64,000 nt of DNA from Amaranthus tricolor. Taxonomy: Eukaryota > Streptophyta > Magnoliopsida > Caryophyllales > Amaranthaceae. Position numbers and translations under genes: made by a program. Each line of letters begins with the position of its first letter. The first letter of the stretch is position 1. The stretch covers positions 6,171,515 through 6,235,514 of the forward strand of contig NC_080049.1 of the NCBI RefSeq assembly GCF_026212465.1, given 5' to 3'. This document shows positions 36,181 to 47,460 of the stretch, in pieces. Below the pieces are notes generated by a model, which was not told the DNA's origin, made no database searches, and saw only the letters and a program-made list of their open reading frames with translations.

Positions 36181-37688
36181 TTAATTTTCGTTGTCTTTGC
36201 AACTCTAATACTCCATTGTGTATTTGAGTTTGAAAACTGTTAATGATAAGGTCAAAGTCAAAAACAAGTAGAGAGCTTAAGCATGTAATTTATGTCTTCC
36301 ACAATTTGGACAACACTGAAAACAAGTAAATCAACTTAATTAAATGCTAATTGTATATTTTCAATCTCTGTAATAGGTACTTAATTGTCATGTAGTGCTT
36401 AAATAAAACCCTAATTCTAACCATTTTAAAATGGCCTACTATTCTATTAAATGTCGTATTTGACTTTGTGCACATGTCAATATACTATTTCAATTCTAAA
36501 TATATTTAATTATACAGTAAAAATTATAAAAAGTTAATATTAATATAATTTATATTGAAATGAATAAAAAATAACATGATTGACTATTTTTAAGTTATAA
36601 ATTCACCAAAAAAAATACAAATTAAAAGTAATTGACGAATACTGTTAGATGCTTCGTGATAGAACAAGTGGTATTACGAAAGAGAAAGGCAAAGCAAATC
36701 CTTGATGACAAGAAATAAAGGAGGGAACAAAGAAAGCAGAGAAAAGGGAAAATTGCATGCAACAAAGGAAATCCAAGATCTCATCCATCAACAATGTCAC
36801 TGTTTATGGGGAGAAATTGATTCAGAAATTCAGGGGTCAAGCACATTAATACATGAAGTAAGCAATGTCATGGACCACTAAACCTTATTACCCTTTTTCA
36901 TAATCATTATACATAAATATCTCCAAATAGTATTTATATGTTAATCTTAATAATTAATAATGGACCACATCATTTTAGGCCTAACTTTGAGCCACTAGCT
37001 ATGGCTATCTCCATGAATAGTGGGTTTAATCTAGAAGTCAAAGTGAAGTAAAGGAACAAGTAGGATAATGGGGAGGAGACACATCTAGAGATCAAAAATA
37101 TACTAATGACTTTTTTCTCAAGAAAAATTATCCTCCAAATAGCAGCTCTCACCTATTGCTCATTTGTTATGAATAATCTCTACTATTGATTATTTTTAAA
37201 TAATTCAATCTTTATATATATTTTTTTGACAGCACCCTTTGCGATATTTTGATTGGCTACTGTAGTATTAGGTACCTACCGCCAAAGAGGATTAGGATTA
37301 GACCAACGAAGAAGCATAAAGTGGAAGAAGAAATGAGTGTAACGGCTAATAGGTATCTACATAATCGATTAATATGTGGGTTGTTGTCCAAAAAATATAC
37401 AAAGGTTGGATTATTTAGAAATATTCAATAGTAGAAATAATTTACAGTAGATGGATAATATGTAGGATTATTCAAAATAATATTTTTTTTTATTAGCTTA
37501 TAATTACACATATTTTCATTTTAATTCAATACCCTAATCTCTTGTGTGATTGTCTGACATCCGTAAACAATAGTGAATCTAAAGTTTAAATTAAGTTCAT
37601 TAAAGAAGTCAAAGTTAAAGTCAATTTCAAAGTTTATGTTGTATATAATATAACTAATAGGGGAGGAGTAATGAATTTTGAGGCTTAA
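36181..37688. other. intergenic, no gene seen
   Basis: Two short open frames near 36970-37152 (-) and 37249-37431 (+) lack recognisable domains. There is no RNA gene or complete element. Confidence 0.5.
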
Positions 37689-37697
37689 TTATTTTTT

Positions 37698-37992
37698 GGA
37701 AATATTACCGTAATAATATAATTTTTTGTTAATTTCCCTACAATAATATCAACTATTGGTTAATCATGAATAATACCATCTTAAAGGGGTATTTTCCTAG
37801 AAAATCTCTAACATGTTAAAAATCAAACTATAGGTGATTATAAGTCAAAAAAATAGTAAATTAGTTAATAAACTAAAGTTGGTATTAATCTATTAAAATA
37901 TCCTCTAAGTTGGTATTATTCATGGTTAATCAATAGTTGGTATTATTGTAGGGAAATTAACAAAAGATTATATTATTCACGGTAATTTTTCC
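37698..37992. mobile_element. fold-back MULE MITE, copy 2, perfect 9-bp TSD
   Basis: A 295-bp element whose left ~90 bp (GGAAATATTACCGTAATAAT...) are the inverse complement of its right ~90 bp (...TTCACGGTAATTTTTCC), leaving a short spacer. The flanks are identical 9-mers TTATTTTTT (37689-37697, 37993-38001), the Mutator duplication size. It is non-coding and related to 26997-27290, but has different ends from the 6.5-kb MULE. Confidence 0.85.
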
Positions 37993-38001
37993 TTATTTTT
38001 T

Positions 38002-38600
38002 ATGATTTCTAAAATTAGGGACTTCATAATTAAAAAGAGAGATTCTTAAATTAAAATAAAAACTAAGCACAATTATAATTTGAAATACTGTAATTAAATA
38101 AAATCTCAACACAAATTTTAACTACTTTAATATTTAATTTATTAGAATAACTTAAATTAACTTGTCAAAAATTAAATTTTCATCTCTAATATTAAGATGG
38201 AAGAGAAAAAAAAGTAATGGGATGATGACTAATAATAGAAAAGTGTAAAATTCTAAACGACTGAAAATTAAGAAATAAAATATTAATTATTTTTATAAAT
38301 TAAGTTGGTGATAATTGATGGTTAGTGCTGAATGGTTAAGATTAAATGATATAAGTTAATAATTTCATTGAAAAGTGATAAAAGAGAGAAGAGAAAACAT
38401 GTAATAAATAAGATTTGATTCTATATGTGGTCCTTTAGGTTTGAGGGTGTTAATGCATGAGTAAAATAAACACTTAATGGATGTAATGTTAATCACCAAA
38501 TTACTCAAGCCAAAACACACCATGTTATGAGCTATGATGGGGTGAACAGAGTTGAGTACATTAAAGTTGGGGCATTAAGGGAGCAATGAAAGAGGGTCTT
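38002..38600. other. intergenic, no gene seen
   Basis: AT-rich sequence before the third LTR-like copy, without supported features. Confidence 0.45.
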
Positions 38601-39030
38601 TAATATGCCATAGTGATGGAACAACAAAGAACAAGCAGATGAGATTGATGAAGAGTGTCTTAAACAAGGCAAGAAAGTGCACAAGATGTGCCTTGATTGA
38701 GGAATTGGCTATAGAGAAGGTGTCTTAAACAAAGGCAAACAATAAACAAAGACAGTAAAAGAAAATGAGTAGGTGCTCGTTCGAGCACCCTAGTGCAATG
38801 GCTTTTTTGAGTTTTTGTTTACTCTTAAACTTGGTGCCCACGTTTGAGACATTTGGGCTAATATTATTCTAAATGTTTGGAAGGCTATATACATGCCCTA
38901 AATCAAATTTAGAATAATAGAGAGGTGGCTAATACATAGGTAAAATAGGGTTTGAAAGTCCTAGATTGTTCTCTTGTATTGAACTCCATTAAAGGTGGAA
39001 GCTTTAAGCTTGATAGTGTAGCATTGTGCG
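38601..39030 (+). repeat. LTR-like repeat, copy C
   Basis: Shares with copies A and B the palindrome GTGCTCGTTCGAGCACC (38773-38789), a TATA-like GGCTATATACATGCCC, GAGGTGGCTAATACATA and CATTAAAGGTGGAAGCTTTA. It breaks off near 39020, where a different, gypsy-like sequence begins. Confidence 0.6.
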
Positions 39031-42000
39031 TAGTTTTGTGATCAATCCCCAATTCGCATGCGCAAGGTATTCGTGTAGCTAACGGTTCGATATCAAGGAA
39101 GATAGTTTAATTAGTTTACCGAACTCTTGTTATTATGCAATATAGAACAACAATAAATGTGGAATTTTAAATCTAACACTACTATAATCGAAGAACTAAG
39201 AACTAAAATATACTACTAAACTAGACTAAGCAAGAAATTTAAGGTTCAAACAGTAATAAAAACATTCTAGAATATCGAGAATCACCTATTCTTAGTATGG
39301 AATTTAAATACTTTCCTACTTATTTAAAAATGAATCTATATAACTAAAAGCGATCTAATTAATCTCAAGCTCTTACTTTATCAATTAATATCTTTTTAGT
39401 ATATTACTAGTTTTAATTCTCAAACTTCCTTTTTACTAGCTAAATAAATATGAATACCTCAATACTAAATTACTCATAATCTCAGACTTCCTACCTATTG
39501 AAAAGGTTAATAAAGTTGTTTAAATTGACAATCATTAAGGATCAAATTAATCATTAATTGACTTTCATACAATCAATCTAGTAATATAATTTCATATCAA
39601 AATTAGGACCAATTTCAAATCCTAGATAATAAAACTACTCACTAGACATATTAATTCATAAGAAATATGAAATAAATAAATAAATAAATAATAAATTTAG
39701 ACATCAAGATCAAATTAAAGAACATAACATGAATAAATTAAAAGTAAGAATAATAAAATAAAGAAAACTTACTAAAAATATTATAGCAGGAGTGGCACTC
39801 TTGATACATAATTAACATAAGTACAATATAATCATCAAAGACATCAAGTAAAAGCAATGCAGCTAAGTCCTCGATAGAATAATTAAAGTTGCGGTCTGGA
39901 TCGAAAACTGAGCTAAATTTTCCTTCAAAATACTGTCATCAATAATACGGATAACAGCCGATTGAATCGGTCAACGATAAAGCCGAGTACAATTTCCTCA
40001 ACAACTTATGATGCGATAGTTAAATCATGCTTACAAAATAATCATCAAACACAATATAGAAGGTTATTACTCATTATTGACCTTTATTAAGCCATTAAGT
40101 TACATTCTCAATACTTGCAGAAGTTCATTACTACTACTAAATTCTTGGTAACTTTAATGCTTATTCAATCAAGTTCGATTAAGCCTCATAACTTTACCAT
40201 CATAGCACATCACAAGATCACAACAATAATGACAACTGATATATGTAAGGATCTAGTTAGGTGAGGACCGTAGTCCTAAACCCTAACTGTGGTGGGAGTC
40301 GTCACTCCTCTCAATACTATAATGCTCGAGATTCCACAGGATGTTTCTCGAACTCCCTATCTGACACCACACTTTACGTGTTGGCTAACACGGACGCCGG
40401 GATATTACATGCCGATCCATGGTTCGACGTTACCTTACTATCAGAGTCATACAATCAATATCATGCAATATCAAACACGACTCTAGACCGAAATAGTTTA
40501 CATTCTTATAAGTCAAACTTCCACTAGTTAAAATTTTGACAATTCTACCCTTTTAATAGAAACAAATTACTAGTATCTAATAAATTAATATTAATTAAAT
40601 AATAAAAGTCATTATTATGTCATAAATATAACTAAGTCATTATTATGTCATAAATAATCGTAAAAGTCAAGGGTAATATTTCTAAGTACTTAATAACGTA
40701 TTTATCAAATAACCAAATAAAATAGTAAAACGGATCTATCATAACTATGAAAAATAATCTGACAAGTTATTAAGGGTCCAAAATCTTAAATGAAATGAGT
40801 TTTCAAGAAAAACAACGCTAAGCATTTCAACAAATTAGTTTGACTATTTTACCGATAAATCGATTAATAATTCTTTATAATTACTTGAGTCCAAAATAAA
40901 TTTTTTTATCAAAACACCAAGATGATATAGAATCATTTTAAAAAGATAAGTTTATTTAACTAATAAAGTTCATGATTATTATTTTAAATAATTAATACAA
41001 TCATTTTAGTCATAAATCGATATGTATAAAAAAAATAATTAAAATCCATAGGGTCTACGACAATTTGCCCCAAGGGTCATCATGAGATTCAACATGTTAT
41101 AGGAGTATGCAAAAAGTTACAAGTTAAGAAGAGCCCATTTAATATTTATTTCCTATTTAACTTTTTTTTTTTACAATTTAAACTTAAGTAATATATTTTC
41201 TTGGCTATTTTTAATAATTAAGAAAGTATTCAACACCTCTTCCTATTAGAAAAATATTTTTAAACGAAAATTAAATTAAAAACTCAAGTAACATATCTAA
41301 AATGATATCCTAACTTTTAGCTTTTATAAAGTACTTATAAAATACTCTTTTTAAAATTCCTAGTTCACATTAATTTTATCTACTAAGATTTCATCACAAA
41401 AACATCACTAGATATTATTTTTAAATATTATCTCAATGCAAAAGTTCATAAAGCTAACATACATGAAACTTAAAATAATATTTCACATAAAAAAAATTTA
41501 TATATATCTACATTATCAAAGTAATCAAAATTTTTCATATTTATAACTCTTTTTAGAGTGTCCCAAAAGTATTATTGTTTTGACGAAAATATCACTAAAC
41601 TGGATATGACTTTAATATAACCATGTAAAGTTTAAATGATTAAAATAAAATCATGTTGATCATGCTTTTTATATTATCAAGTAATCATAAATAAATATCA
41701 CATAATGAGAGAGTTAAGAAAATGTGTACCATTTTCCTCCAAAGGTGGTGCTAAACCAAGTAAGAAAATAATAATAATAATAGGAAAATAAGAACTTAAA
41801 GAAAAAGCTCCAAAAAAGAAAGTCTTCAAGGCTCCAAGCTTTAAAGAAGTAGATATTTAATTACCCAAAAAAATGATATCCAAGCTCTAAAAGATAATAT
41901 TTGACTTTTCAAAAGTTGATGATTATTGACTTAAAAAGTGATAAGATCGAGCTCCATCTTCATTTGATTCTTCAACTAATAAAAAGGGTATAAAGTTAGT

Positions 42001-42729
42001 AAGATGTAAATGAAGTGAAGATATAAGAAAGAATGGTAGAAAGATTTGATGATGGGGGTGCAAGTGATCTTATGGCTAAGGAGGGTATTTATAATGGGTT
42101 TTGGGCAACTTTTTAGTTCATAAGATTGTATGAAAAATAGTGTTAGGAGTATAGAAGAAGGTTAACTTGTGTAAGTGATTTAGAGTGTGTAAGTGAGTGT
42201 GTAAGAGTTGAAAGTGTGTAAGTGAATGTGTAAGAGTTCGAAGTGTAGAAGAAGGTTAACTTGTGTAAGGAAATGGTGATAGCTTGTGTAAGTGCTGAAC
42301 ATCATGGATTGACGTAGAAAGGATTTTGGTTCATCAAATTTTTGTTCTAGTTTATACAGGTGCAATATTTTAGATTAATGGGAAAGTTTGATTAAGGTTT
42401 GATTATGAAAATATGATAATTTACTTAGAAAATTTTGGTTAAAACTATACTTAAAGTTAATAAGAAAAATATAGTTAATTTTTAGGTATAAAATAATTAA
42501 ATCAAAGTTGTAAGGTTAAAATGATAAGTAGTAAAGTTAGTTTAAGAAAACGAAATTAAAACGTAATGTTTAAACAAAACCATAAATATAATATTAAAAT
42601 TTTACTTTTCGTAGTATAAAATAATAAAAGGTGATTAGAATTAGATAACCAAAGGATTAGGAATTCAAATTAAAAAATTTTGGAATAATTAATCGGAATA
42701 TTAAGATTAAGAAATTTAAGCATGTTACA
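39031..42729 (-). mobile_element. nested Ty3/gypsy LTR and leader remnants
   Basis: Read on the - strand, TGTAACATG at 42729 follows the purine-rich AAGGGGGAAAGAG, as a 3' LTR follows its polypurine tract. A second LTR-like start, TGTAATATCCCGGCG, lies near 40409. Toward 39,030, GGTAAACTAATTAAACTA and a GATATCGAACCG stretch recall leaders of plant Ty3/gypsy elements. Boundaries and number of elements are unresolved, and 42181-42262 contains short GTGTAAGTGA repeats. An open frame at 40261-40527 is LTR sequence, not a gene. Confidence 0.45.
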
Positions 42730-42763
42730 ACTCTTTCCCCCTTAAGATAGTTTTGTCCCGAAA

Positions 42764-42890
42764 CTAGGACTTACCAAAAAGGTTAGGATAACGCTCTCTC
42801 ATGTGGACCTCTTTTTCCCAAGTCGCCTCTTCAACCCCGTGGTTTGACCACAAAACCTTGACCAAAGGAATCCTCGAATTTCTCAACTCT
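42764..42890 (-). pseudogene. C-terminal fragment of a Ty3/gypsy polyprotein
   Basis: The - strand encodes a short piece ending in VKVLWSNHGVEEATWEKEVHM, then RYPNLFGKS and a stop at 42764. That is the typical end (chromodomain-like region) of plant Ty3/gypsy polyproteins. It is truncated at its N-side by the junction with the decayed MULE copy near 42891. The polypurine-like tract follows the stop. Confidence 0.75.
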
Positions 42891-45270
42891 GGTCATGGGA
42901 AAAGGGAAAAATCTCAACATGCACCACCTATGACATAAAGGTTATCAGTGTAAGATATACAATAGTTAAGTGAGAATGTTCGACAAAATTATAAATATAC
43001 ATACCAAATAAATTAAAGCTAAATTCAACCCTAACGAAATGATCATTTTGATCGTCCACATAATCTTCCCTTGATGAAGAACGAGATCCACTCCCTCTCG
43101 AAGATGATCTTGTATAACTAAGCTAGGATTCCTTTTTAGTGATCTGCTTATTGTAGGCCACGTTCTTCGTGGTGGACTCCTTATTTGTACAATATTTGTC
43201 TAAACTGTCTTTAAGTACCTCAGACATATATTGAATAACAATTGGATCCAATTTGAGGACTTCATCCACCAATATATGATTGAAAATACCATTTTTCTTC
43301 TCCCGTTATTGTATGTTAAGGCCTTCCTATATGGATTTATCTTATCCAAATATGTAAATGTAACAAGCGTAGGACAATCCATGAGTGCGCTGAATATCAC
43401 AACTGCATTTGTCAAACACAAATCTCCGAGCTCTAGCATACGGTTATGCTCAACAAGAAGTAGCGATAATGCATGAAGGGATACATTTTTGTACAATGGT
43501 CGCATCTAGCAAAACCACAATCCCATGGAATGGAATTCATAGATTCCTGCAGTGTCTACCTTATCTTGGATTACTAATTCGTCATCTGTGTGTGTGTCCT
43601 CTTAAATAGGGTATCAAAACAGTTGTTACCACTACCAAAGTAGCATTAAAATGACAAATGTTTTCTCTCAACTCTAGCAGTTGTCTAATTACTCATATGT
43701 GCACAATTATTTGTCCATTCACGCACAAACTTCTCTTGATTTTTGAATCCAAATTCTAGATACGTACTGGACGACCCTTTTATTCCTCTTATTCCGTGCA
43801 AAAATAATCATTTGAAAACAATATTTAAATTCCTTAATCGTGGCGCAATTAACCAAAGGATTTCATTGGTCCCCCTAAATAACTCCCCTGTTGATTATTT
43901 TTTCACCACATAATTTATCTACCATGTTCTCGATATCAACTCCAATGTGCTATACACAAAGAAAATGTGGAAAATATACATTTAGAAATGCAATGCATAA
44001 GTTCAGTATCTATTAAATAAAATACTTCCTTCGTCCCAAAATCATAGCCCTATCTAGTTTTTGATGCTTTAATTTTTTAAGAATAGTGTTTTTGTTTGTT
44101 TGTATAGTATAGTAAATGGTTTATATTAGAAAGTAGAAATAAAATAAGTGAAACGAGTGGTTATAGATGTGTTTTAATTGTAGGTAGAAGGTGAGTGCAT
44201 AATCCAAAAAGAAAATGTAGCTACAATTTATGACTACCCAAAATAAAAATGTAGTTAAAATTATGGGATAGAGGGTGTAACAAAAATTTCATAGGGAATG
44301 AAAATATCTGGAAAATAAAATATCATGGATAGCTAAGAATACCCCTCATCTTGGTCAGTCACGATTAGATTAGGAGTTTGAACACCTCATGTGTATCTCT
44401 AAACCTTTCCGAGACCCAGGTGTATGAAACTGCCGCTTCATCTTTTGTTATGTAGAATAATGCAACCGTGAAGTTGCGGTTTTGTTGGGGTCATACCAAC
44501 AGTCTCACACAGCGGTCACTTCTTGTTGTTTGTTTTGTACAAATCATTTGAATGGCTATAGGATTTGTAATTCATAACGAGTCAAATGACCATCACTATC
44601 CATGGCCATCCAAGCCATGTAGTTTTGCTCTGTAGCCTAATATATATACAACATTGTATAGGACACATACCATCCATCTCTCCAATTCTAATTGCTGCAC
44701 ACCAGTTGCTCTATGTTCTCGTATATGCTCTCAAATGTTAGCTAAAAACCTACTTACTTTTACATCGCCATCTCTATAAACTACAAAAGAACGACTATAT
44801 CTTGCTTTATCACCAGGACGCACTCTTATCATCCATGGTTTTTCTCCTAGTTTCTGCTTATATCCTATTATCATAAACTGACAACCATATGCCCAACTTC
44901 TAAAACCTGGTTAAGGTTGTTATCTAAATCATGCAATTGACCTCTAAACCTACCATAACGATGACAACGTAGATATTAAGTAAAAATAAAACAACCCTTT
45001 TTATGCTTATACAACACACGAGTAGATTAAAAATCAATTTCAATAGCTATCTCATCCGACCAAACATGCAATTCATCCACTAATTTGAATTGACTATCTA
45101 TAATAAATCTAATTAAATAATTTATATCATCACCTTAGTTCTCAAAGCTATCCTTCATATATAAATAAATAAATAATTTTAAAAATTAATAATGCAAGAG
45201 AAAAAAATAGTTGCTTGTGCAGCTGGACCTAGGTTCAGTCGCTGATTCTGTGCGACTTCTAACTATATTT
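42891..45270 (-). pseudogene. decayed copy of the FAR1/MULE-OTU transposase
   Basis: On the - strand, order matches the transposase at 4975-8332. A degenerate GTCGC hairpin lies at about 45215-45255. Then come pieces like DELHVWSDEIAIEI (about 45060), LRCHRYG (about 44950), ATEQNYMAWM (about 44640), MRPLYKNVSLHALSLLLVEH (43505-43446), a Ser/Arg-rich tail (about 43090) and the first residues of the OTU exon (about 42920), where gypsy sequence cuts in. Stops and frameshifts are many, and the rest of the OTU exon and both TIRs are missing. A Stowaway-like MITE sits inside (44023-44279). Confidence 0.85.
44023..44279. mobile_element. Stowaway-like MITE inside the decayed transposase
   Basis: TACTTCCTTCGTCCCAAAAT at the left and TTATGGGATAGAGGGTGTA at the right are inverted repeats 257 bp apart bounded by TA. 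It splits the decayed transposase copy between its exon 2 and exon 3 homologies. Confidence 0.65.
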
Positions 45271-45776
45271 TCTTTATCAAATTTGCAACGAATATTCGTG
45301 TAAAAATTTCGTAATCGATACCTACCTATTCGTTATGGTGATGTAATTTATCAATTATATTGTTTTGTTGTTGAATTTTAATTATGAGTGTTGTTTAGAA
45401 AGAAGTTAGAGATAAAAATATGAAATAAGTTATAGATAATATTGAAAATTTAGTTTATAAGAGTTTACAATACAATAAAAAAGATTACGACCAATAACAG
45501 CCTGAAAAATGTCCACCTATAGCTATATTAATATACTCCGTATTCATTCGCGCAGACGCAATACTCATATGGGCTATGGATTTAACAGGGAAGAAGTGAC
45601 AATTGATATTTCCTCCTTATCCAACTAAATTCCTTTGATTAGAATTCTTTTTTCTATATATGGGATAAAGGCATAAGCTCAATCAATCCTTTCAATGTTG
45701 ACGATGAGAAAGTGATACATTATCATGTTTAATTTATGCCCTTAATTTACTCTTTGAATTATACATAAGTTTTTTT
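45271..45776. other. intergenic, no gene seen
   Basis: AT-rich. The terminal inverted repeat expected for the decayed MULE copy was not recognisable here. Confidence 0.45.
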
Positions 45777-46040
45777 TATCAATGAAACAACTTAATTAAA
45801 AACTTAAGCCGATGGTTGATACCCTAATATATTTAATATATACTCTAACATGCTCCTTGCCCTCACACAAGAGCCTTTTAGGTTAAAAGTCTGGACTCGT
45901 GTGGATGCAGTACATGCCTTCTCATACCTGGTGTGCAATATTTCACTTTAAATTTCAGGATGGATGAGATTCAAACTCATGACCTTTCGTCATGTTGACT
46001 TATAATACCATATCAAGGAATCAACTTAGTCAAAAGCTAA
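45777..46040 (-). mobile_element. truncated TRIM
   Basis: A diverged left LTR (45777-45850, ending CTCTAACA), an internal region with GAGATTCAAACTCATGACCT, and TATAATACCA (inverse of TGGTATTATA, a degenerate primer-binding site) at 46001-46010. Only the first ~30 bp of the second LTR remain. The family is that of the complete TRIM at 15023-15291. Confidence 0.75.
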
Positions 46041-46593
46041 AATTATACTGTTGAACCAGGAGCTTTATGATTTTATGTTAAATCAAAATTCTCAGTATAT
46101 AATTATTAGTATGTACAAAAGTAAATTATACAAAATTGCAGATTCATTGATCGAAAAATTGTTTATATTTTTTTTTATTTTACTAAACGATCATAGGTCT
46201 AAGCTATACATAATTATAATTGGATACAAAATAAGGGTAACATATTGCCTTAATAATTACATTTACGAGGTTTGAGTTTGGAAACTTTCTTGTAACATAT
46301 TTGTTCGTCAATTTCCTAACTTATGTGTTTTTTTTTTCTCTCTATAGATTTTATTATTTTTGCTATAAAATTTAGGTGCACTACATTTAATTATTGTGGC
46401 GTCAATGTTTGTTAAGTCAACATTTACATTTGTGTTTTGTGTTAAGTATTTGTTTGTGAGATCTTGTTAGAGTCTAATATCGTAACTGAATATCTTTAGA
46501 GATATTGTGAGATCACTTAACTTCATTTGTTGGGAATTTTTTCAAATATACCTTCGACTCATTAAATGACAATTGATTGTTCTTGTAACACCC
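46041..46593. other. intergenic, no gene seen
   Basis: AT-rich; the short frame 46051-46275 has no recognisable domain. Confidence 0.45.
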
Positions 46594-47142
46594 GAATTTT
46601 CTCCAGTTCTTTACGAAATTTATATGATCTAAGTGAATAAGATTTGAACTTATTAAGATATACTCTTATTTAATCTGATCTGATTTAATTTGATCTGGTT
46701 AGATATAGTCTGGTCTGATAATGTGATCTAAGTGAATAAGGTTAAATGGACGATTTTAGTACATTAAGCAATTAGAATTTAATAAATCTAATTAATTAAC
46801 TTTGATAATATGGATAAGAATTACCCATGGAGAGTCTTGGGATTGTTCATAGATGAATATTCATGATATACAACCTTAAACAATGTTTGGGTGAAGTACA
46901 CCTTGAGGAGTAAGGCTCCAATAACCTTGGAACAAGTATATGAAGAGTGTGGAAGATATTGGGACCAAAGCAATATGAAAGACCAAAGCTAGAAACGTAT
47001 CATAAGCTACCCAATTGCTCGAATAAGCATAATCATACTCGTTCAAACAGGGGCTATTAGGTCATTTCCACCAGTTTCTTTAATTGTTGCTTGTTAATTC
47101 GTGCTTAATCCTATTTATTTCTATAAATACGTATACTCTTAA

Positions 47143-47219
<77 letters not shown>

Positions 47220-47460
47220 CCAAAGTAAAAACAAAAAAAAATAAAAAAAAAAAAACTACTTTACTTTTTTGCCTCTTTATTTCTCCCTATTGATGTATTA
47301 GCCACTCTTTCTCAAAATCGTTTCTCCATTGTAATAGATGTCCTTAAAAAGCATAATCAATACAATTTTAGTTAAGCGTGGATGTAGTCAAAGTAAGGTG
47401 AACCATGTAATCCCTGTGTTATTATTGTTTATGTTTTGTTATTGCTTTATCTTTATCAAC
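46594..47460 (+). repeat. possible solo LTR with internal (AT)n
   Basis: TGTAACACCCGAATTTT is a common plant LTR start. A TATAAATACGTATA promoter-like box lies near 47122, and GGTGAACCATGTAATCCCTG near 47400 resembles the downstream part of many plant LTRs. No second copy or target duplication is seen, and the right limit is a guess. Confidence 0.4.
47145..47217. repeat. (AT)n microsatellite
   Basis: An uninterrupted run of about 36 AT units just downstream of the TATAAATACG box of the putative LTR. Confidence 0.95.

Noticed and set aside
40261..40527. 88-residue open frame in relatively GC-rich sequence
   Set aside because: It lies in LTR-like gypsy sequence and shows no recognisable domain.
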